From positions 1,552,501 through 1,616,500 of the forward strand of contig OY987251.1 in assembly GCA_963920765.1 (NCBI GenBank): DNA of 64,000 nt, read 5' to 3'. Source of the stretch: Ulota crispa (Eukaryota; Streptophyta; Bryopsida; Orthotrichales; Orthotrichaceae). Within the stretch, counting starts at the first letter, position 1; each line of letters opens with the position of its first letter. A program made the translations under genes and the position numbers. Under the pieces are notes generated by a model. It was not told the origin of the DNA. It saw only the letters and a list, made by a program, of their open reading frames with translations, and did no database searches. Shown in pieces: positions 35,720 through 46,972 of this stretch.

Positions 35720-36504
35720 CCCTTGAGCGCCGCACAGGCAAAATATGGGGCGCCCAGAATCAAGTTACTGTCAATATAAGTTTGGATCTGGTTGGTACTT
35801 TCAAAAGAAATAGTCATGGGGGTACGGTACAGGATACTCATGTGGCAAACTAGTTTTGGGGGCTTGGATTGCTGTACCAGTCGTGTGGGGGCTAGTGTGG
35901 AGGAGTGGGAAACATCAAAGTTTGCTTTTAGAGGAATTCTGGGAGCAGATGGGGACCATGACCACCGGAAGGGGCCGGTGTAGACTATTGTTGGCATTTG
36001 GCGCGTTGCTCAGAGGGACTACTTGGATGTCTTTCCAGGGGACTCATGTGATGTGTCAGGTCGCCTGTACAATCCAACCGGTCCCCTGCTCTCTGCCCAC
36101 TTCGACCATCCCAAATTCAATGCTCCACAAAATTTGAATGCTACATCAGCTAGCCTTGAAAATTGGCAGGACTACAGAAACCTCTGGACCCCACACCCTA
36201 CCCAAATTACAACTCATTTTTTTTATCTTCTCCGCTTGTGACAGCTAATCGAACTGAACCACCCCCCCTCAAAATGCTCAAACCCCACCAGTCAACGCAG
36301 GGTTGACTGCTATAATGTTTCAATCCGTACGGTGGATTAGTCTGATTTTTTCTCTATCTGGCTTGGACCCATCCCATCTCTCATTCTCAACGGAGAAATC
36401 CTCCTCACTTTATTTCACTTTATTTCTCAGTAAGCAGCATAATTTTTTTGGACATACCCCTAAAAAGACAGGAGCCCTCCCGTTCTGGCCTGGGCGCTCA
36501 GGGG
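35720..36504. mobile_element. TTAA-flanked element (785 bp, GC-richer)
   Basis: The element lies between TTAA at 35716-35719 and 36505-36508. It starts CCCTTGAGCGCCGCACAGG and ends CCTGGGCGCTCAGGGG. The ends resemble those at 21356 and 21821. The interior is clearly GC-richer than the flanks and may include captured host sequence, but I could not identify a source gene. Confidence 0.75.
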
Positions 36505-36508
36505 TTAA

Positions 36509-38119
36509 ACAAATGAGAGCTGAATTGATTGTATGGGACAGACGGGCAATTTGTCCGATGTGACAACCATGCCCATCCCCTGGTCTATCTCCATGTGCAC
36601 ACTATGTATCTGCTGCCATCTACTTTGGATGCACTTGTAAAATGCTTTCCTCGCCCTCTCCCTTTGAAACCGCATCCCCAGGCTCAGAGTAGGAAGGTCC
36701 ATTACCTCTCAGTTTGAAACTGCATAAGAAGTTTGTACTGTACGTGGTGATATAAAAAACTTGGAAGTACAGTACAGTACAGTACAATGATTTTGTTCTA
36801 GTGGCCTCTCCACCGCTCCATACATCTCTGAATTGACTCACTCCTACATGTTATTAGGACACTCTGTATAAATGTGACACAAACAATATCTCTACCTTTC
36901 AGATGAAACTTTCCTCACAAAGATGAGGAAGCACAAGAATACCTGCACATTGAATTGTGATTGTGGAAAATAAGTTTGTTGAAATGTTGTGCAAAGAGGG
37001 AGTGAGATTTTGTTGCAGCAGAAGTTAGATGTTTCATTGTCATCTGACCTCCAAGTCTCCTTGTAGTTCAATGTTTTCAGTACAGAACAAAACAATTTTT
37101 GATTCAAACCAGAAGATTGACGATTTTGCTCTAATGATAAATGTGCTATGACCACAAAATACATGTATATAGGTTGCCCTACACTGATATCTGGACATTC
37201 TACTGCTGCTACAATAATTTTCATCAATAATTCTTGCAAAGGGCTCGGTAACAACAACAAAGTTGCGGAAAAACAAACTAGCAACGGTCAAGTTATAAAC
37301 CATGTAATATCCAAGTATGCAGAGAGTTGCATGCGCCTGCAAGTGGCCAAGTGATGAGTCGGGAGGTAACTTTACACTTTACAGGGTAAGGCAAACTAAT
37401 TGTCAAGGCAACCTAAATGCAATATTCAGTGTAGTTAATATCAAAAATGGTATCACTAAAAAAAAGGCATAACAAATATTATATTAATCCCTTCCAAATA
37501 ATCTATTGCTTTAGTGCCATGCTACAAAACACATTGATACAGTTAAGCATTTGCAAGCTCATCTATTTCCAAACCAAAGAAAGCACAACATTGATTATTA
37601 TAAGAAAGAAACACGAGATAAACAAGATCGTACTGTCACCATTGAGGGAAACATTCTCCAATTTTGCAACTAGAAATCAAAGTCACATAGCTTTTCAATG
37701 AATTTCATTTCAAGATATGCATAGGAAAACAATACAAATAGAGCTTTTAGGACGAAGGTCAAGCTGCAACAAAATTCGCAGTGGATAGTTGACACCCATT
37801 TGACTTACTCGATATAATCTCGTAGTCAAGAACATAGATTGGGCTCAGATTTCTCACTTGGAGACCAACAAGAATGCATTGCCCTGAGAGATGTAGGATG
37901 ATTAACTCGGATGAGCAATAAACACACACATGAGATAATTTGTATAAAATAATGTTGAATGGAGCTTGAGCTCAGTAAGTTTGATATTAGATTGACCTCA
38001 AAATCAATCTAACCTTCTGGAATTGAATTACGTGTAAAGGTTTATTTCGAGCTAGCGTGAAGTATAAGTCACTTCTTCAGGCTCACCGAAGACAACTGAA
38101 GAGAATAGAAACTTCACCT
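36509..38119. other. Intergenic, including the likely 3' flank of the PPR gene
   Basis: No gene is supported. A short AGTAC/ACAGT repeat occurs near 36767-36785. The part immediately before 38120 should hold the 3' untranslated region of the minus-strand PPR gene. Confidence 0.45.
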
Positions 38120-40456
38120 CTAGGATTGAAACAGAATCGCTTCAATGTCTTCCTGTGCCTTCACAACCTTGGGCAGTTTGTCACCCTTCATTACTTTATC
38201 TTGGGGAGAAGGTGCTTCACGTGAAAGACGCTCTGCTTCGTCGTGCAGTCCTGCAGCCCTCAGTCCCCTGGTCAACACTCTAAGAGTGACTCTTGACGCA
38301 ATAATTCCGTCCGACCTCATGGCTTCATATGATTCTAAGGCCCTGTCTACATTCTTCACTCTCAAAAAAGCCTGAATTAGAACTGTATTTGTTACTGTAT
38401 TTGGAGTGATTCCAAGAGAAGGTAATCTATCAAACAATGTAGCTGCAGCATTCACTTTCCCTGATCTAGCTAAGCTGTGGATTATTACAGTATACGTATG
38501 CATGTTAGGTTTGCAACCGGCTTTCACCATCTCCCCGTACATCTTCATGGCTTGGGTATGATTGCGCGTTCTTGACAACAAGTCAATGAGCATGGTGTAA
38601 GTATGGGCGTTTGGCTTCAGTTCATGTTCCTTCATGTGTTCAAGTACCTTCAAACACAACCAACACATTCCCTCATTAAACCACCATTCTCGCACTTATC
38701 TGCTAAACCGTGCAATAAGAGAGGCCTTTCTATGTAGCTCAGACACGATACAAAATGGAATCACTCAATGTCACCAAAAAAGAACTTGACACCATTTTAT
38801 ATAAGAAGATGCAAAAACATTGAACAGATACAATGATTGGCAGCAGAAACAAAGAATAGAGTTTCACCTCGAGAGCTGCATCAGTTTGCTTGAGCGTACA
38901 ATAACTGTGCAGCAGTGTGTTGTAGATGACTACATTGGCCGCGTTAGCCGCCTCGGCGTTGGCAAGAACCTCCAGCTGCAGGTTCACATGACCAGCCTTG
39001 CCGAGAATGTCCATCACTATGGCATAGACGTATTTGGAGGGTTCAAAAGCTGCTTGGCTTCTCAACCACTTGAAAAGTTGCCATGCCACTTCGGGATGCC
39101 CACTCAAGTGGGAGAATACGGTCGCCAAGTACTGACTCGGCAACGTTGATGGCAGTGCTCTTTTCAATGCTATTTCTGTCTCGGGTCCCCAAGGGATCAA
39201 CAATTGAGCAAGTTTCACAGGAGCTGGTGGTTTCTCAGAGACGCCATCTGCTTTCGGCGTTGGTTTCCCAGATCTGGGTGTCATGGCCGCACACTGTTGG
39301 GTGAGGTCTGCCACCTCACCTGCGCGATCTTTTAGTGCCAATGCTTTAAACAGACGCGAACGCAATGAAATGGAAGGAATAAACCCAGCTTCCATCATTT
39401 TTTTGAAGAATTTCACGGCTTTCTGCAAATCTCCACCTTTCTCATGTGCAGACACCAGAATCGTGAAAGTGACAAAATTGGGTCGCTGGTGAAGCTCAAA
39501 CAATTTGTCATACATCGCACAGGCATTGTCAAGCTTGCCAGCTTTCACAAGAGAATGAATGACAACGTTGTAAGTGAACATGTTGGGTTGACACTCACGG
39601 TGGTCTTGCATCTCTCCAAAAACTTCCAAAGCTTCCTGGTGACAATCGCCTTTGGCCAGGGCATCGATGTAGGTCGTGTACGCGTACTCGTTGGGTCGGC
39701 ATCCTGCTCGCTGCATGTGCTCCCACACTCGACGAACACCTGCTAAGTAGTTGGCTTCGCGATACCAGTGGAGGAGCGAAGAGAATGTCACAACACTCAT
39801 CCCACAGCCAGCCTCGCACATTTCAGCCAGTACTCCATTAATGGCGGCCAGATTCTTTGACCTGCCATAGTGATCTATCAGAGCTGTGTATGTGTACATA
39901 TTGTGTTGGTAACCGCTCTTCGATTTAGCCCAATTGAAAAATTTCCTCGCTAAGGGATTCGGTACCTTCTTCAGCACCCGGCACACAACCATGGGCGACA
40001 ACTCGACCTAAAGGCAAACCCACCGTGAGGACCAAACCCAAAACAGAACAACACAGCACGTCGCGTCTTCAATTCTCTAACTCCCATCTCACAAAAGGAC
40101 GGCATCCAGTGGGTCATACGAACCTGCAAAGCATCGAGACGCTGAGGCGTTTTGGGCCCCCACTTTCGACATAAGAGCTCTTCAAACTGTGCAGCGATGA
40201 CAGCATGGCTGTTGTCGTTGAGCCGATTGCCTTTTTTTTCGTTCCCAGCATTGCGGGCATCCCCGCTCACTGCATTGCCAGGACTTGCAAAAGTCCTGCA
40301 TGTTGAGACCGACCTCCTAGGGCTTAACCCGCACTTTAGGGCGACGTTCACAGCCACATCTCCAATCCTTGGGGAACCATCCCGCAAGACCTCGGCAAGC
40401 CATGAGTAATGCTGCGTTGCTTGTTCCAGACAAGTGCGTAGCGCTGCCCACCGCAT
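38120..40456 (-). CDS. P-class pentatricopeptide repeat (PPR) protein
   Basis: This is predicted to be an organelle RNA-binding protein acting in RNA processing, stability or translation. Three exons, 40124-40456, 38868-40007 and 38120-38647, give 666 residues with all introns in phase 0 and GT-AG. Residues 1-111 contain an Arg/Ser-rich start compatible with a mitochondrial or plastid presequence. About ten 35-residue PPR motifs follow in two blocks. The first block includes NMYTYTALIDHYGRSKNL, NEYAYTTYIDALAKGDC, NMFTYNVVIHSLVKAGKL and NFVTFTILVSAHEKGGDL. The second includes NVVIYNTLLHSYCTLKQT, NAHTYTMLIDLLSRTRNH and NMHTYTVIIHSLARSGKV. Between the blocks lies a roughly 100-residue spacer (KPTPKADGVSEKPPAP and after). 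No E, DYW or SMR domain is present, so it is a pure P-type protein. The RNA target cannot be read from the sequence here. Confidence 0.93.
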
Positions 40457-41477
40457 GATTCCTGTGTATAGTCTTCTGCTCAGCTCACGTCCACATGCCG
40501 ACGCAATTGGGATGGCGACAGAGTATCATTGAACAAACAGAGGCACACATTTACACCCTAAACCGCCAACAAATGACAGGTTCGACACTCCAAAATCACC
40601 AAATCCAACATCAAACTTGGTCGAAAAGTGACCACGTGAACCTACTTCCAAATTTACCCATTAACTAAAAACATGTCCATGACAAATAAAATACGACCAC
40701 GCTCGGAATCCCGAAGTCTACCACACGACCTGTAGTAGTCAATGCTGCACACACATTGGAGACTGACCGGAGACTGTGATTTCACGACAGCCATAGGACT
40801 AAGCATTGCCACGCAGATCAGTTACCAATCTGCAGCCTGAATTTAGATATAGCTAAACACCTACACACCACTAAGAGAATGTTGCCAATTATCTACATAG
40901 TTATTAACACCGACGGCGAACTCGCATGACACCTAAACAACCAAGCTGAAAATCTCTGCACATATCGTGCAAGGTAGGTTCACCAGTATACCTGAGAGAG
41001 CATACATTCGGCAATCCTAGGGCATTATCCATGTCACCTTCACCTTCCAGGGCAACCGATCAGCTTCGGTAATTCAGCTTCAGTATTAAACCACGAATCG
41101 AGGTTCGAAGCATAATAATAACACTTGTAAAGCAGAACTTACAATCGCGACAGACGATATTGTCACCCCATAAGGAGAGCTCGAAGAACTGAAAGATCAT
41201 GGTGGCTTAGCAGATCCTAAACCCAACAACTCCTCTGCTCTGTTCTACTCCAAGTAACCGAAGAGACGCAGAACCGCAAACCCCAGAGCTCAGAAATAAC
41301 ACTAGGCAAGGAAAGCCACTCGAAGATCTGCGGTCTCTGGAGCCCTTGAAGGTGGTGGCTAACGAATGATTTCTACCCCACCCGGATTGAGATGAAAACC
41401 ACAAATTCTCATCCACTTTCTCATTTTTCTTGCAGAAGTTCCTCGACTCGAGTGATTGGAATGCTCTGAGGCCTAAG
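40457..41477. promoter_or_regulatory. 5' flank of the PPR gene
   Basis: About 1 kb of medium-GC sequence lies upstream of the PPR start codon and presumably includes promoter and leader. The frame at 41207-41509 has no recognisable domain. No specific regulatory motif was identified. Confidence 0.45.
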
Positions 41478-41481
41478 TTAA

Positions 41482-42610
41482 CTCCTAAAGGACCAAACAA
41501 AGTTTTCACTAAAAACTCTTCAAAACTGTCATTTTTAGGGCATCAACCAAATTTGAAAATAAAAACATTTTTATGCAAATGTGACTGTAGGATCTTGTAG
41601 AAGAATAGTTCTAGGAGATGTGGAAAAATAATTAGAGTTTTTCATCACGTGGATTGGAAGTTAGAATGGTTTGAATATTCAAAAACGTCTTGTGAAAAAC
41701 CGGGCAGCTACCTTTCAAAAGTGCAATTCTTAAGGAAAAAAGGCCATGTGGGTGATGCTTCTCTAAATTCCCTATTCCACCTAAGTAAAGTACATGTCAA
41801 AAAAGTTTCAAATCATTTGGAGTTGTATAACATATGGAAAAAAATTAGTAAGTAAACTCTAGAAGAAAAACAAGGATAAACGATTGCCACAAATCACAAC
41901 AACTAGGTCACCAGAACTGCCTTGCAACTGCAAAACAACTACACAACAATTGCACAAATACAATGTAGTTGTGCAGTTTTTGTGCAATTGTTTTGCAGTT
42001 GCAAGGCAGTTCTGGTGACCTAGTTGTTGTGATTTGTGGCAGTCGTTTATCCTTGTTTTTCTTCTAGTGAAAAAGAAGTAGAGTATGATTCCAAACACAA
42101 AAATGTTAAGAATTTAATTTTGGAAATGAAAAATGCCAATCCCAATGGTCATAATGTTGCAATAAACAATCTACATCCTTTGGTTTTGTTTTTATTCCAA
42201 AATGTTGAAAATTGAGTAAAATAAAGGACTTCAAAGTTTATTTTGGAGTAGAGAATCCATAAGTGCCTAAAAACAAAAAATCCTCATAACTTTCATCTCG
42301 TTAATCAAAACAAAATGATTGAAAGCTTACTACATTCACATAAATCTCCTACACCAATTTAAAAAATCTACTTCTGAAAAAAGTTATTTTTAAAAATCTG
42401 CCCAGGCTGCCCCTTGAACGTAAAAAGCAACATATTAGGCCATAACTTTTTACTCATAATTTCAAATGTCATGAAATTTAGTGCATATGAAAGATAAACC
42501 TTGTCCCCACATTTAGTTAAAATTTTAGACTAAAGTATGAAAAGCTCCAATCATAGGTACCTACCCAAAATTGCTATGCTTCTAAGAAAAGGGGCTTGGT
42601 CCTTTACGGG
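41482..42610 (-). mobile_element. TTAA-class element (family C) carrying a nested CACTA hairpin
   Basis: The element lies between TTAA at 41478-41481 and 42611-42614. It starts CTCCTAAAGGACCAAAC and ends GCTTGGTCCTTTACGGG. After removal of the 213-bp insertion at 41857-42069 it is 916 bp and aligns in reverse with 1978-2908, including the stretch around the insertion point. Its right TTAA is shared with the next element. Confidence 0.85.
41857..42069. mobile_element. CACTA-ended long-hairpin MITE (213 bp)
   Basis: The left end is CTCTAGAAGAAAAACAAGG and the right end is the inverted CACTAGAAGAAAAACAAGG. AAA is duplicated at 41854-41856 and 42070-42072. The arms pair with almost no mismatch over about 80 bp, then more loosely through the centre. 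The paralogous host element at 1978-2908 has the empty site near 2515-2535 (AGTAAGTAAAAAGAAG on the minus strand). No coding capacity is seen. Confidence 0.88.
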
Positions 42611-42614
42611 TTAA

Positions 42615-43263
42615 CCCCTAAGCGCCCATGAGGACCAAAAGGGTCCTCAACCAATTTTTGAAGTTAAATAAGATCTTACCAAACTTCTATTTTTAGTAGT
42701 TTATATTTTTGAATTTTTTTTTTTGAAATTCAATTTTAGCTTCAACAATCTGATTTTGCAAATGATTGATTATAATTTTTCTATTCAAGATTTTGTGCGC
42801 TAGTGTCCATTGCAATCTTGACTTTATGTAGTGTTAAGGGTTTTGGGGAATGAGCTTCAAATACATTAGATGTTTGCAAAAAATTCACATTAGAAATTTA
42901 AAAAATAAATAAATTGTAGAGTAGATTTTGAGAAGTCATAAATTTATTGGGGTTATGCATGTTAGGCCCTTTAACCTCTCATTTTTTTGGTGACAAATTT
43001 TTTAAATGTGACATGTGAAATGAAGATTGAAAGACTTCAAATTGCTTCATGGTTTCAACACCCTCATGATCAAACATTACAATCTTTCAATCCATAAGAG
43101 ATATTGTTGTGTTTTCTTTTCTAATGTGATCTCTAACGCGTCTAGTTTGATTTTATATGGTTGCACTTCAAAAAGAATTGTTACAACTTATCAAAATGGC
43201 TGCTTTTTGTTGAAATAAGAGCAAATTCCTAGAAGCTTAGGAAATTCCATAGGGGCTTAGGGG
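42615..43263 (-). mobile_element. TTAA-class non-autonomous transposon (family A)
   Basis: The 649-bp element lies between TTAA at 42611-42614 and 43264-43267. It starts CCCCTAAGCGCCCATGAGG and ends GGGGCTTAGGGG. The interior matches, in reverse, the family A elements at 13491-14135 and 16197-16837 through the ATCAAACATTACAATCTTTC phrase. It directly abuts the family C element on its left. Confidence 0.85.
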
Positions 43264-43267
43264 TTAA

Positions 43268-46200
43268 GAGCGCTTTGGGGCTCATGTAAGGTAGACACAC
43301 CCATACCCAACCATTTAAGGGTTTGGGGTATCTCAAGGTTTAGGAAAATTTTGGAAAAAAAATTGCAAGGTTAGCCTTTCAACAAGCTATCATGGAACGT
43401 AATTTTTGTGGAAAATTATATTGTAGATTAGGGTTAAATATTTTCAAAAAAAGAGCAATGAATATTTTTTTGCATAAAAAACAAATCCCGTGATACTACA
43501 AAAATTCATGCATAGAGGTCACCTTCAACTCCAACCAAAATAGGAAGGGAGCCCCCAAGCTACAAACCATTTTCAAAAAATGCCACATGGCCATGGGTCA
43601 GAAAACAAAAAAAAAACCCTGTGAGGGTTTGACATATGCCCTACCCCCTTTTGGCTTTCATATGCAAATGTATATGGAAGTTTAGCATGTGCTGCAACTC
43701 CCTATCAGCTTGTAGCTCCATTTTTACAAAAACAGAAATTAAAAAAATAGACGTAGGAGCCTGGCATATGCCACCTCTACCCGAGGGTTCAATTTTTTTT
43801 TTTTTTTTCGGTTGGTTGCATAATATGCACCTAAGAATGCAAACAGGTAACAAAAAAATGAATAGAATCAACAAGATGTGCACATTCAAGATTCATCCAT
43901 AAAATTCACTCATGTTGATAACTTCCATCTAATTTTGACAAACCTGTTGTTTGTTTGGGAGGGACCTAAAAATTTTATCCATTTTTACACTCAGATTTTG
44001 TAGTGTTATGGTAACCAGTGTCAAATTGAGATAAGTTTGTGGCTAAATTTCACCTAAAACAAGGACTCTGTTCCACCCCCATTGGAACTGGAGGGTCAAA
44101 TCTGTCAAAATGGATGTCAGTCTAGCATGTGACTACACTTGAGCCTCTTGGCCTCTGGTTTCATTTCCATATTTCCATAAAAATGGATGTAGGATTGTGT
44201 ATATGTTGCTCTTCCCTTCCTTTTTATTGGTCTATAATTCCATGAAAATGGATGAAGAAGTAAACATGGTTGTACTTCTTTCAAATTGGACAAAAGTATT
44301 ATCAACAAGAATTTTGTGCCTCCATTGGTATATGTATGAAGTAGTAGAATAACCACTTTTGTATTGTTAATATTCAAATTTTTGAATATCTCTTCAAATA
44401 TGCTCTATGTTGACAAGATCCACTTGCACCAAAAATTATTCTCTTAATTTCTTCAAGTAGATCTTTGTATTCCATCCCATGGCATGTACAACTTAGAAGA
44501 GTAATTCAACTACCCTAAACTGTAGAAATAGAACAAAGATGAACAAAGAGTGAGAGGGTTGGATATTTAGATGCAAATCCTAATCTTTTACATGCTCACA
44601 TCTTTCACCAGCCTTTATGGCAACCACCCCCACCTATTTCTTTTCTTTTCTTTTTGATTTGCCACATCTTTCATATTTCTTCACCAAATACTTTTGGTGA
44701 TATATCACTAAAAAGACACTAGTATAAAACTTCTCTCTCACAATTTCAGCCCAACAATCAGCATTTGGAAATTGCTTTAATACCTTGTACTTGAACTAAA
44801 ATTTTGTTTTTTAGATTCAACAACCATACAAGTTTTGAATGAGACCAGTAGAAGTTGTATAACTCTTCAATGCAATAAATAGCAATAGTAGTATTGTATA
44901 CATCAAGTGCGTTTGATTATAGGTAGTTTAGAATCAATTACAAACTCTTTATGGTTTCAACAATAAAAGTTGCAATTTGTTCATATGAATTTTGGAAATT
45001 TTCATAATGTCTCCTTTTGTTCAAAATAATTGGCTGATCTCCAATAATGAATTTTTTGTGGTGTTTTTGAAAATTAGCATCCATGAAACTTGTTGCTTTT
45101 GAATACTCATATAGTACAAATGAACACCAATGCTAGTATGAGAAATCATTATAATAGGTGTATCAAAACAAAACTAACACACTTATCTTTTAGACAGCCA
45201 ACCAAATGTACTCTAGTCTCTTTGTTATTTTTAGATAAAATCTAGCTATAATGGTCTTAATATACAATTAGCATGACATTGAGTTTATATAAAGAGTTCA
45301 CAATAAAGTTGTCTAGAAAGATCAAATTGTACTAGCTTCACAATATAGTAAGGAATTTTCAATCTCAAATATTTTCAACAAATCTTTGTCAAATGGAGCA
45401 ATTGAGTAAATCGTCTTTACCTCTAAAAAATTCCAAACATACCTCAAAATCCTTACAAGTTGAGTTAAATGAATACTTGAAGATAAACTGCTTTTTATCT
45501 TTATCATGTGATTTTTTGAGCAATGTTTCATACATATGATAACCTCAAGCTTTTTAATCACGTACCAATGATATCCATTTGAAGATTCTCACCAAAATCC
45601 AGCAACTACTCTGCAAAGCTAAGAGCTTAATGACTAAACGAAAGTTTGATTTAGTATTACATTAAGCGAAAACATTTAAATTCCAAACTCTAGTTACCTG
45701 AAAAATTCTCACCCTCACTTAATTCCGTATTATCCCCTCAAAATGTTTGGTTGGAGTTGAAGCAAGACTACATGTCTAATGTGCTTAGACTTGGTCATGT
45801 TTAAAAGCTTCTACAAGAGTTTTTAGGGGGGGAATAGTTATGAACTAGCAATAATACGAATTGGAAGACGGTAACATTTCTTCTGCAAAAACAATAGTTT
45901 GTTGTAAAGCATATTTATGTTGACAAACTTGAAGAAAGTCTTGGTTGGTAAGTTGTAACCATTTTGATGAAATTTTAGCGCTCATGCATGAGTGCCTTAA
46001 TTGCATTGTTTTCAATAGTTCTTGACAAAGCAAGATACGAAATTGACATCTACGCACCTGTGATAAAATTTCTATGGTTGACGCGTAGACCTCTTCAAGA
46101 ACTCTTTTTACTTGAGAGGATTAATTAGTACATATTTTCGTTACTCTTCTGAACGTTGCTCTTCCGCTCAAGCACATGGGATCATCCACCTTGGGTGCAA

Positions 46201-46972
46201 TGTATGCACGACGTGTATAATTCTCCCACAATTGCTAAACTAGATGCTATGGGGTTCCACCATGTCAAATGAATCTTGTAGTGCTGCCATACTGGAGAGT
46301 GACATATGGGACAATAAAATAATGGCACTGCACGAGCATCACTGCAAAGGAATTTACCATGACAGCATCAAGTCTTCTGGCGATACATTTTCTGAATAGA
46401 GAGTTGAGATACTAGCTTATGCCCATGGTGAAACACATTGCACTGCAATAGAAGTCAAGTACTCCTTGGTGGAAACTGGAGAAAGCATGGAAGATACTAA
46501 AGTCTCTCCTGCCACAGCATGCAATGTGTGATTGTTAGTAATGTCCAAAAACAAATAATAAAATACATCAAAAGTGAAAAATTGTGCTCAACGCATGTGT
46601 AAAATGAGTTTCTATTTTTGTGTGTCCTACCACCTTCAAACTTGTAACTCAAATGGGCTTGGCAATCAAGGGTTACTACTTGCCACTGCAGATTTTGTAT
46701 TGAGAAGAAAAGGCCCTGAATAATAGCTCAGAGCATGTAAGAATCACAAGGGATGGAATAAATGTATGCATGCATGCATGCACTGTTTTGAAGAAATGTA
46801 AGGCCATGCTGATAATCTTCTTCCAGTCCGCTGTATGTACAGACTCTCGGTTGCCTAGCACCACTAGCATGGATAATAGAATAGCAGGGGGATATGAACA
46901 AGCAGAACGGAAGGAATCCCTGTCAGCGCACCACGAACCATCTAACGTCTCTGCTGAGAGAAAGCTTCAGAG
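43268..46972. other. AT-rich intergenic stretch, ending in the 3' flank of PLA1
   Basis: No gene is supported in 3.7 kb. An ATGC microsatellite lies near 46765-46782. From about 45840 onward GC is a little higher, and the last part should include the 3' untranslated region of the minus-strand phospholipase gene. Confidence 0.5.
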
